From positions 3,100,001-3,164,000 of the forward strand of contig CAJSYZ010000005.1 in assembly GCA_910574455.1 (NCBI GenBank): a stretch of DNA of 64,000 bases, written 5' to 3'. The notes under the pieces are model-generated. The model was not told the DNA's origin and did not search any database. It saw only the letters and a program-made list of their open reading frames with translations. A program made the translations under genes and the position numbers. Source of the stretch: Trichaptum fuscoviolaceum (lineage: Eukaryota > Basidiomycota > Agaricomycetes > Hymenochaetales > Trichaptaceae). Below, one piece after another: positions 47,374-56,710 of this stretch (the first letter of the stretch is position 1; the number at the start of each line of letters is the position of its first letter).

Positions 47374-48779
47374 GGGCAAATCGTTCACTGGTGAGCCTCT
47401 TCGTTCCGTCTCTGTCCGTGCGCTCAATAACTTATTACCATCGACTCGCAGAGCAGCCTTCGTTTCTACTGGCACGCCAAAGAACATGCAGAATTGAAGG
47501 CACGGTAGCGAAATGGGCCTGCCACTGCCCGTGGCAGTGGTTCAGAATCGTGTCGTGGCGGGTTCCATGATAGTGACTGCTATGCTTAGTCTTGTGTAAA
47601 TGACTGATGTACTTGAACGCTGAGGCACTGATAGCTACTTACCGTTGTCTTATATTACTTCTGATGCAATGAAATACTTGGATCGTTCTTATGCACTTGA
47701 ACTCTTGAGCACTGCAGTTTGTCTTACAACACTTGTCTCCTGCTGTAATTAAAGGATGAAGCACTGAAGCACTGGAGCACTGGGGTACAGATTGCCTGAA
47801 ACACTTAGAGCACTGATTCAGCCAACTCGCCCTTATTTCAGCCAACTGGTCCTGAATAATGGGAGGACATGCATGAATAAGTGCGGTTTGCCTTATTCAG
47901 ACTTCAAGTCACTCAGGACGTTTAAGTAACGCTTAAGTCACTTTCAGCAGAAAGTAGTTTCCCTGATGATTCAGAATTTGAAACTCCATCCGAGTCTTCC
48001 TGGGGCGGTCTTCTTCAAGTTTGCTATAGAGAAGATGTAACGAAGATCATGGTCATGAACAACGATCCATAAGATATGTACCCAGGCATTTCTTACCCAT
48101 CCTATAGGAAGCCTTGCAGGTCGAATCGAGCCGCATGAGTGGAGTACGTGCTATATCACATACGTTAAGTTGTGAAGTTCCTATGCACGAGGAAAGGCTT
48201 CTGCTCTATCACCTATGTGCTGGCTACAGCCTGAATATACCATATACTCAACATGTAAGATCTATTCGGCTGATTCTATGGTAGCATTGCACATCGGGTT
48301 ATAAGCATTGTGACGACTGTGGCACTTTGCTTTGGCCACCACACTGAATCGAATTTCGCTTCCGAGTCAAGTTCCGTCATGTTCGGTTTGTTTTCTAACT
48401 CAATCTAGTGACTCTACTCACTGTCTTACCTGTTAGGCCACAAAGGATTGTTGTCACAAGTAATAATTATCCCGTGAATGATCAACGTGCAGTTCTAATC
48501 GAACCAGTCTCCGAAGAACGTGCGCTGTTCCTCGGAGCTGGGGTTTGGCCCACGCATCGCACTGGAGCTGTTGAACTACGAACATGAACTTGAACGGCCC
48601 TGTTTGTACTGCTGCAATGCGTAATGCCATATGCCATTGACGATGAGTACATTGTCCCTACTCAAAACTTCTTAATGATGCTGTTTCTGTTTCAGCAAGC
48701 ATAGTGACCTCTATAAGAACAATCATGGCTGGACATTGATTAATTTATTTTCTCAGATCACCTGGAGCAGACATCCGCC
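47374..48779. other. Intergenic region with GCACTG repeats
   Basis: No gene is recognised. GCCACTGCCCGTGGCAGTGG (47522-47541) is an inverted repeat. Between 47690 and 47815 the words AGCACTG and GAGCACTGG recur many times at irregular spacing. TTATTCA/CTTATTTCAGCC words repeat near 47820-47900. Confidence 0.4.
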
Positions 48780-49454
48780 ATGTCAGATAAGAAGAACGGA
48801 GGCCGTACAGAAGAGTGAAAGGATGCTCAAGAGGCGACTCTGTGCGTGGACCCGCGTATGACAGATGAGGGTGTAGAGTCAACGTACGTGCAGAAGAGAG
48901 AATTGAGTATGCAACCTGCGTACCACAGGATCATAACACTATGCCCGGGTTCCACTCTGATATACGCTCCAGTATCTCGTTGTTTTCAAAATGAGATAGG
49001 GTTTGGTCGATACCATTTGAAGCTATTTATTCTTTCTGGCATAGGCTGGATGGCCGATAGTCTGATGTTACTGCTTAACTCATATCCCTTTGACTGACAT
49101 CAATGCATCTACTCAGATCTCTGGCTACAGGCGGTAGCTGTGATTTTACCTCAGGTGCAACAGGAGTTCAGCTCGCCTCGAATCGAATATCTACCACTGT
49201 CACTGTATACGGGCTTGATCGTGGGCGCAACAACTTGGAGATGCCTGGCAAACGTCATCGGACGTAAGTTCAGTTGGCAGATTACCCTCTTCATCTCTGT
49301 AAGATATAAGAAAGAACATTATAAATCTTATAACCTTCTAAATTATTAAGTTATCATATCTACAGGGAACCTTTGGGTTCGCCGCAGGATGCTCTCCAAA
49401 CTTCGTGGTTCTTTGTGCCCTCATAGCTTGCATGGGTTTCGGAGTTGGTGGAAA
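48780..49454 (+). pseudogene. MFS transporter pseudogene, 5' part
   Basis: These segments are homologous to the intact MFS gene at 20713-23183. MSDKKNGGRTEE is followed by an in-frame TGA; then come IGFGRYHLKLFILSGIGWMAD, LWLQAVAVILPQVQQEF, GATTWRCLANVIGRKFSWQ and LIACMGFGVGG. The loop 2-3 motif has decayed (ANVIGRK for ADVIGRK). The coding part breaks at a GTAAGT donor that matches the equivalent donor of the intact copy. The next exon lies 5.4 kb away at 54888. Confidence 0.85.
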
Positions 49455-49482
49455 GTAAGTGGTTAAACATGATTCAGAATGT

Positions 49483-49508
49483 CATCAGGAAAAAGGGAAA
49501 CAGATTAT
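49483..49508 (+). repeat. Left terminal inverted repeat
   Basis: This matches the reverse complement of 54833-54858 at 23 of 26 positions. All three differences are A/G. Confidence 0.8.
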
Positions 49509-49509
49509 G

Positions 49510-49800
49510 TAGGATTACGGAAGATTACGGAGATTATAAGACAGCTGTCATGCTTATTATAGATTACAATACGGCATCCGGCTTATCCCGTGATTATAAT
49601 TGCGTCATAAAGCTTACACGGTTAATATAATGCTTCATAAGGCTTACGCGGAGATTATAATCCTGCTATCATGCTTATGTCCTCTTGTAAGAATGGCATC
49701 CTGCTTATGTCTATCATATAATGTAGCTAAAATGTCATATAATGTTCTGAAAGGTATATAGACCTATTATAAGAGTGATATAAGCTAGATACATGTCTTA
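49510..49800. repeat. AT-rich subterminal repeats, left
   Basis: The words GATTACGGA, GATTATAA, GCTTATG and GCTTACACGG/GCTTACGCGG recur in tandem and dispersed order. They resemble the AT-rich words at 54400-54800. Confidence 0.65.
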
Positions 49801-50092
49801 CGAAGTATTACTGGTAATGTAGGTATCAAAAGTCATTATACTTTTCATTCTCAATTTATATTATACAGTTCAGTTACACTACATAACCTAATTCAATTAC
49901 CAGGCGGGTTTTGTGATACCATCCCAATTGCCTGTCGTCAGCAGGAGGAGCATGAGTGCAGTCAGGTCTCCCGCATTCCAAAAGCATTCCCATGCGAGGT
50001 TGAAGCGCCAGACGGCCAGCGCGCGCCGGTTGCCGGCGACTTTCCCCTTTGTCTCCGCATCATTTTCGGGTATTATACGAGCAATTTTTCAT

Positions 50093-52890
50093 GTCTAGAT
50101 CATTGAGTTGAAGTGCAAGGTCGAACTTATGATCAGGGTCTGATGTAACCTGTAACACGAGCTCCTTAAATCTGTGAAAACAAGAGCAATTGAGTCAGTT
50201 TTTCTGTTAATTTCAATGATTCTCATGCACGAACCCCGAGCTTCTAGGAAACGAGTGACTTTACTCCACTGCTCTTTTGGTACAGTTGGCAGAATCTCCT
50301 CCGCAGCCTCAATATCTCCACGTAGAATTGCACTCTGATACTCAATAAGGTTCAAAGATAGGGAGTAACAAAACACTTTAATGTCTTTATCGGCAAGTTG
50401 TGAGGGATGTAGCCCAGTAGGTACATTGGGCTATCATTCCATGTCAGCCTTCAGAAGACGAGGAGGACGAAGAAAGGAAACTTGCCTATCGAAATGTGCT
50501 ACGGTAAGTGTTTCACTGCCAATCAAGTAGTCAAGCCGCTTGGCGGCATTCGTGTGGATAAAGCACTCTCCGATCCACTTCGAGGTCTTGACGCTAAAAT
50601 GTTAAGTTTAATTAAGATACCCAACGAAAGAGAGAACAAGAAATCATACCTTTCAGAAATCTCTGTCACAACGTCAAATGCCTCTTCAACATCTTCATCT
50701 CCTGTGTCTACCCCAGACTCCAACGCCGCGTTGTATGCCTCATGGTTGAAGCTCAGGATGGAGAAGGTGTCGTCTCCCAGAAGACGACGAAGCCACTTCC
50801 ATGAGCACCTGGGAGAGGGCCACCATGCAATCCTTCAATTGGCCACGATCCCTGCACCCTTCATTACTTGACCACTCCTCTCCTTGAAGTTCTTGTACAC
50901 CCGCACCTTCGTTCACCCTCCAGCACAGCGTACGTGTTCGAGTCTGTTGCCTAGGAAGAACCCCTGCCGAACGCCTTGCTTCGCCAGGCAAGCGCAGTGT
51001 AGATGATATACTCTCCGTCTCCGACCACGGTGATGAAGCGGCCGTTGGGAGAACATTGAAGGGACGTTGCGAAAATTTCCGTTGTACCGAGTTCCCGCAC
51101 AGACAGCGGGATGCGTTGTCCTTCGGGCGTCTCGTCTTCCGCAGGGCCTCGGAGATTGGCGGACAATAATTCTGTGTTGCGGGTGTACACCAGTTTGCCT
51201 GATGAGTCCATGCTGTACGAAGGCTCGTCACGGCCAAGTTTGACCTCGTTCCCCTGCGGTCGGATGGTAATGCACCATGCGCGTTGTAACACCTGGACTG
51301 CGTCCAGTGTTCGTACGACGCCCGCCGGACACAGCAGAGGCATCCGGACGGAATCTGGGTGCATACACTGGACACCGGACAAGCAGAAACACTCCCGGCC
51401 GACACTCGAAGCCAAATAGCGAAGGGAAAACTGTACCTGAGCACAAGCAATAGAGAATACAAGGCACAGAGCTCACCGGCGATCACACAACGGACAATGC
51501 GATGAGTGGACGAGCAAACGAGCTTGCGGGATATGCGTCCGGCCGGACACTTAGAGTGTGGCGACGTGCGCGAGTGGCGTGGGAAACGGGTTGCCAATTG
51601 AGGGACGGGAACAAAGACAACGGTTCCGGGGTAGTTTGCGTGGCCGGAGTAGCCGGTTCACACGCGGTATTAACTTGTGTTAGTCGCGTCATGTAGACCG
51701 TGTGAAAATTAACTTACCTTTCCACAACCACGACCACCTGCGAGAGCGAGAGCGAGGACGAGTCTGACGTCTGCGCTGTTGCGCGTGCTTTAGGACTCGT
51801 TTCTTCTGGTTTCCTTCTGTTTCTTGTCCTCGGGCTTCGACTACGGCGGCGCGACATTCTTTACGGGCAGCGCTAGGCTTTTACGGACGTGCAAGAGTCC
51901 CTTTTTGTTTCTTGTCTTCGGACTTCTCGCGAGCGACGATTGCGGGCGCACGCAGAAGACATACTACGGACGGTTGGCTGGAGTCCGTGCATAGGCGCGT
52001 TCTACTGGTTGACTTAGTTCTTTCGACGGAACGACGACTACGGGCCGCGACGGCCATCGATTCCTCACGAGCGACGCGCAAAGACTCCGTCTTACGGACG
52101 ACGGGGGCCGTTGGTGGATTACTTAGTTTTCCTTCGTTGTTTCTCTTCTTCTTTCCGTCTCTCTTTTATCATTCTTTTATTGGGTCTTTTAGCTACACTC
52201 CACCCCCTGAGTACCTACCAAGTTTACAGCGTTCAAGAGCGTAGCTCGAGGCATTTTCGAGGCGGTACGTGCTCGAGTTCCAGATCCTAATTGTACCATG
52301 CTCCGAACGACGATCAAGGGCAGACTAGGGTGGAATTCGCAAACGAGACATTGTTGGTGTGTCCCTCCAATGTCTGTACACAGGTGTTGCTGAGGTAGTC
52401 CTAGATTTTGATGGTTCGGTCGTCACCGCTCGTGACAAGATGCGGCTTGTCTGCACCGGGATGGAAGTCAACGTAGTTTACGCCGCCCTTCTCGTGTGCC
52501 TCGAGGGTGAAATTCGGCGTCGAGGAACCGAGCGACCACATCTTCACAATAAGGATGAGACAGGAGGAGACGGAGGTGATGGTGCCCTTGGGGTTGAATA
52601 CAAGGTTCATGATATAGTGCGTGTGTCCTTCGAATATCTTCAAAGTTGATTAGACGAGGTCTGCTTTGAAGTGGAGAATGTACGCACCAGAATATACTTT
52701 CGGTATATATACCAGTCCAACGTATTGATTGTCATATCATCGCAGCCCGTCAACACAGTGTTAAGCGTAGGAAGGACACCAAGCACCGGGTGTAGCCAGG
52801 ATAGGCCTCGAATGCAGTCACTTTCTCGTAAGTCTTGTAATTGAAGACTCGTAGCTGGAAATCGTCTGAAGTTTGAACCGACGAGCTCTG
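50093..52890 (-). pseudogene. Coatomer beta-prime (COPB2/SEC27) pseudogene fragment
   Basis: In order on the minus strand are DDFQLRVFNYKTYEKVTAFE, FEGHTHYIMNLVFNPKG, VKMWSLGSSTPNFTLEAHEK, GGVNYVDFHPGADKPHLVTS and CVQTLEGHTNNVSF. Then, after about 900 bp of unrelated sequence, come QRAWCITIRPQGNEV joined to KLGRDEPSYSMDSSGKLVYT, ELGTTEIFATSLQCSPNGRF, VVGDGEYIIYTALAWRSKAF, FSILSFNHEAYNAALESG, SVKTSKWIGECFIHTN and LSLNLIEYQSAILRGDIEAA. This is the WD40 propeller and the start of the solenoid of the COPI coat subunit. Both protein ends are missing. There is a deletion of about 11 residues between NEV and KLGRDE, a large gap or insertion near 51500-52330 and frameshifts near 50780-50950. Introns are still present, so the copy came from genomic DNA, not from mRNA. 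Confidence 0.85.
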
Positions 52891-53250
52891 ATGTTTTAAC
52901 GGATTAGCGATTTGAGGCTTGAGGCGCGATGATGCTGCGGAGTTTGAATTACCAACACGACCGTGACGCGTCGCGTTCAACGAGTCCTCCCTCTCTCTCT
53001 CTCTTTCCACTTTGTCGTCCTCCATCCATCCTCTCCTCCATCCATCCATCCTGTGGATGGCCTTCAAATCTATGTATTTCTGGTTCTTATGGTATGTAAC
53101 TATACTCTTTTCATGCTTTATCTTCTTTTTCTAATGATTTACTACTGTGCCACCTCTGTGTGTGACTGTATGCTTGCATGTCTGGCATGGTGGGAGTGTC
53201 ACGCGGGAGCACGCGTCATCATCGACCACAACAACTCCTCAACGCATAGC

Positions 53251-54299
53251 GATGGACGCTGACACCGTGAAGCTCACCCGCGAGGCGCTCTGTAAACAAC
53301 CCGACAACTACAAGCTCGAAGCTGTTCTCGGAAAAGGCAGGTTCGGCCGTGTCTACCAGGCTGTGGACATCTCTCATCGCGAATATGGCAAGAAGGTCGC
53401 GATCAAGCGGATTCAACGCGCGAGAATCGACCGAGTCGTTGTTTACAGATAAGTAGCACCTTTCTGACCTGATTCTTAACTCACCCTACTTTACGCCTCT
53501 TATAGATTTGATCATGAACCCGCACAACTTCTTCATCATCCAAGGTCTGGCTGCCGGCGGTACTTTGCAAGGAGCAATGACCAGCGCAAAGAAGCTGAAC
53601 CGCACGCATGAAATCAAGTTCATCATGGCGCAACTAGTACGTCTTTATTTTCTCCTTTCCCTCGACTGGTGACTAGTTGGCTTTGCAGTGCTATGCCGTG
53701 GGCACCTTGCACAATCAGGCCGTTGTCTATCTCGACCTCAACCCCGACAACATCTTCATGGATGAGCAAGGTTGGCTCGTCATCGGGGGCTTCGGCCTCG
53801 CGCGCGTTTTCAAAGGATATGTGGTAAGCATTAACGGGGTACTAACTTACAGCGACTATTGTCACAGGACTAAGGTCCAGTGTGGCACGACGGGATACAT
53901 GTCACCAGAGATGCTCTGCAACGACCATTACTTGTACAAAGCCAACATCTTCTACGTTGGTGTCGTGTTCTATGAGCTTGTCTTCGGGAGGGTGAGTTCT
54001 TTCCGCTCTAAACCATCACTCACGCTGACTCCGCTTTTGCATTTTTGGTTGCCGAGGGATCGCAAGGATCTTGAAGACGACACACTGTAAGCAAATGTGT
54101 TTATTCCTCAATTCTCTTTGCTTTTCATGCTAATGTGTCGTGCCATTGTTTTCAGATTCAGACTTCATCGCATTTGAAGACCGGCTTGATAACTTGTTCC
54201 AGCGGGACCTTGTGAAGCTCGAGCACATCCGCGTGCGGCTGATGCGCAAGGGCCCGATGGCCGAGTTCATCAAGCTCACATTTGTTTTCAACTGTATGT
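53251..54299 (+). pseudogene. Protein kinase-like fragment, catalytically degenerate
   Basis: The reading is MDADTVKLTREALCKQPDNY, a P-loop LGKGRFGRVYQA, VAIKRIQRARIDR, then an intron and LAAGGTLQGAMTSAKKLN, IKFIMAQLCYAVGTLHNQAV. The catalytic loop is VYLDLNPDNIF (HRDLKPEN expected), the DFG site reads GGFGLAR (Asp lost), and QCGTTGYMSPEML is still good. Part of the N-lobe between the lysine strand and LAAGGTL is missing, and the C-lobe breaks up after about 54090. It was an AGC/CAMK-type kinase of a basidiomycete family. Inside a non-autonomous element with a lost DFG Asp and deletions, it is best read as a pseudogene; an expressed pseudokinase is a remote alternative. Confidence 0.75.
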
Positions 54300-54379
54300 A
54301 GTTAGTAATAACATAATATAATATGCTTTTCATCTATCATTTTGTGTGCATTTTGTGTGAAACTGAGAAGGCCTGTAAG

Positions 54380-54800
54380 AGTTTGTATTAGCTTCTAGTA
54401 AATGTAAGTCTCGTAATCCATTACATTTCCTCAGAATTTCATATATGGGCTGTAAGTCTGGTGGTGTTTATAAGCAGATATGTAGATTATAATGCCTGAA
54501 ATCAAGTGTAAGCCGTCATAATCCATTATAATCTCTCACAATCACATATAAGCACCATAAGTCTGGTAGCAATTATAAGCAAATACGGAGACGATAATGT
54601 CTGCATTCAATCATAAGCCTTCATAATGTAAGATAAGGGATAAAATTCTTATGAAGATTATGTTGCATTTCAAAGATTACAAGGCCAGCAATTGGTTGTA
54701 ATGTCCAAAAGATATTATTGGCATTGTAAGCTCATATAAGGTAGACTACGGTTTATAGTGAATTACTTGGGAATATAAACGGTATATGACGATTATGACG
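54380..54800. repeat. AT-rich subterminal repeats, right
   Basis: Repeated words TAAGTCT, TTATAAGCA, CATATAAGC and CATAATCCATTA/GTAATCCATTA occur at roughly 30-40 bp spacing over 400 bp inside the right end of the element. No coding sequence is present. Confidence 0.65.
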
Positions 54801-54832
54801 ATTTTGGGGTCTTATATGCGATTACGCAGTCT

Positions 54833-54858
54833 ATAATCCGTTTCCCTTTCTCCCGATG
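54833..54858 (-). repeat. Right terminal inverted repeat
   Basis: This is the inverted partner of 49483-49508, 23 of 26 positions identical. Confidence 0.8.
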
Positions 54859-54887
54859 GTGTGAATCCTGATGCCTTTCTATAATAG

Positions 54888-56229
54888 CTTGCCGGTTGAT
54901 GGTACGCTTTGAGGAGTCCGGTTTGTAGCCAGGTGATTCAGCTGATTCCATACAGGTGCTCTGTTCCTTGAACGAATCCAATCTCATCAGGTGAGTGTTA
55001 TTAACTTATGTTTAGGCGGCTCAATTGACTAAGGGTCAATAGTGACTATTGACATTCCTGTCTGCCTTTTGGTCCCTGGGCAACTTGTTACCTCACTCAT
55101 AGAATCGCCTCTCATCATAAATTTCTCTTGCGGCCCAAACTTCGCTGTAGGCCAATGCCCCGAAGTACAAAACAGGAGCTGGAGATACTCACTGTATGTA
55201 GTCACTGGAACCCCAATTACCCGACTGACCGTGGTGCAATGACATTCAGCTACACTATGTGAGGTTTCTATCACTTTGGAAAGATATATGCTTGACAACA
55301 GACAATGGGGAGCTCTCACTTTGTTTATGTTCCTATGCCGGTACATTATCTTCAGCTTGCAAGAGTCTCCGAAGTATCTGGCGGCCATTGGACGTGACGA
55401 AGAGGCGATAAAGGTGCATATATCGTACCTTCGCACCCGGAAATAATTATCAAAAATCTTACATTCAAGTCTTTAGAGTACATTGAAAGGCGAAATGGCA
55501 AAACCATCGCTCACTCTGGAGGACCTCCTGGAAATTTCTGAGTCTGATGGTCGGGAACCACGGATGTCCGTCTTCCGGATACTCCGTCATCCATTTAACC
55601 AGTGGTCTTGCTTATCCGCTATTCAACGGATTCCTTCCGTTGTATCTTGAGACGAGACTTACATCTGGCACAAATTCCCTTAATACAACCTATCGGGACT
55701 ACACGATTGTTTCTGTTTTGGGTGTTCCTGGTTCTATTATAGCTTGTGTTCTCGTTGATTGGACTAGAAAAAGCAGGACGGTTATTCGTGGGCGGACGGA
55801 AGGCATCTCTTCCATTACTCACATTACTGACGGGCGTCTTTCTCTTTCTCTTCACCACGAGCAATCCGAATGCAGCTTATCTCCGCTACTCTTGCGCATC
55901 TTCTCTTACTCAGTGCGTCAATTACCAGCCTAAAACTGAGAACAAAACTCTGACCTCTGTTTCTAAGAAACGCGGTGAGACTCTGATGACCATTGTGTTG
56001 GCACTGGTACCTACTCATAAACGGCGACTGACTATGTGCTAGATGTACGGAGTGTTGAATTCGTATACGTCGGAGGTGTTCCCCGCCAGAGGGACAGGAG
56101 ACGCGCTTTACTCTGCATTAAATCGCATCACATGCATACTAGCCCCCGTAGTCAAGATAGTAACGATAAGCCGAGATGGAACGACCAGTCCAAGCGCGTA
56201 GGTCAATCCTGCTTTCTTTCTTTTGTATG
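54888..56229 (+). pseudogene. MFS transporter pseudogene, 3' part
   Basis: This continues the copy broken at 49454: LPVDGALFLERIQSHQ, SAFWSLGQLVTSLIESPLII, a 9-nt microexon (55250-55258), FMFLCRYIIFSLQESPKYLA, NGFLPLYLETRLTSGTNSLN, VLGVPGSIIACVLVDWTRK. Then one extra A in an A-run (about 55772) shifts the frame before AGRLFVGGRKAS. YGVLNSYTSEVFPARGTGDA has lost two residues compared with the intact copy, and the last membrane exon was not found after 56200. The early nonsense codon, the frameshift and the 5.4-kb intron insertion make function unlikely. Confidence 0.85.
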
Positions 56230-56710
56230 ATAATATGATAATAATAATTGAGTAGCCCTGTATTCGTTTCGGCGTCCCTCTTCTTGCTTGCTGCTGTTTT
56301 TACTTTTTTTTAAACCAAGAAGTAAGCGTTATATTGCATTGCATTATTCGCATAGTCTCGTGGTCATTCAACCATGGACTGGACGGCGGGAAAAGCTGCT
56401 CTCTAGTAGGTGACAGAGATTTAGGCAACGAAGGTGCTTTAGATTTTATTCGGATGCGATCTGTATACAATTATCAATGCCGCAGTCTTCTAAGCTTGTA
56501 ACGTTATCCCGTTCGAATACTCGAATGTAGATTCAGGATAGACGCACAATGCTAACTCCAATATATGCGGAGGGCAGCCTCGGGTAAATGCGCACAGTTC
56601 AATTATAAGTCGACGTCGTGTTGGCCCCTAGCGGTTTTACAGCTTTCCAAAATGATGCATACCTTACAAATCCATCAGCTTATTGACGGATAGAACAAGA
56701 TATAAGATCC
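56230..56710. other. Intergenic region
   Basis: AT-rich sequence with no recognisable gene between the MFS pseudogene and the 3' end of BTA1. Confidence 0.5.

Larger units (their letters stand above)
49483..54858. mobile_element. 5.4-kb TIR element carrying host gene fragments
   Basis: The ends are a 26-bp terminal inverted repeat (49483-49508 and 54833-54858) with three mismatches; both arms begin CATC and share AAAGGGAAAC and GATTAT. The element sits inside an intron of the MFS pseudogene. Removing it leaves a 57-bp intron (49455-49482 plus 54859-54887), against 59 bp at the same place in the intact copy. Just inside each end are AT-rich, repeated words (GATTATAA, GCTTATAA, CATATAATG) over 300-400 bp. 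No transposase is recognised inside. The cargo is a coatomer beta-prime fragment (-) and a kinase fragment (+), both decayed. A target duplication is not obvious; GT flanks both ends. The superfamily is unknown; it behaves like a non-autonomous Pack-type element. Confidence 0.75.

Noticed and set aside
50740..51597. 285-codon minus-strand frame in the coatomer region
   Set aside because: It is a patchwork that only briefly coincides with COPB2-like sequence; the true similarity runs through several frames, as expected of a pseudogene.
51881..52244. Possible gene in Ser/Arg-rich frames between the two COPB2 parts
   Set aside because: Both strands show only low-complexity Arg/Ser text with no start context or domain; it is probably degraded filler inside the element.
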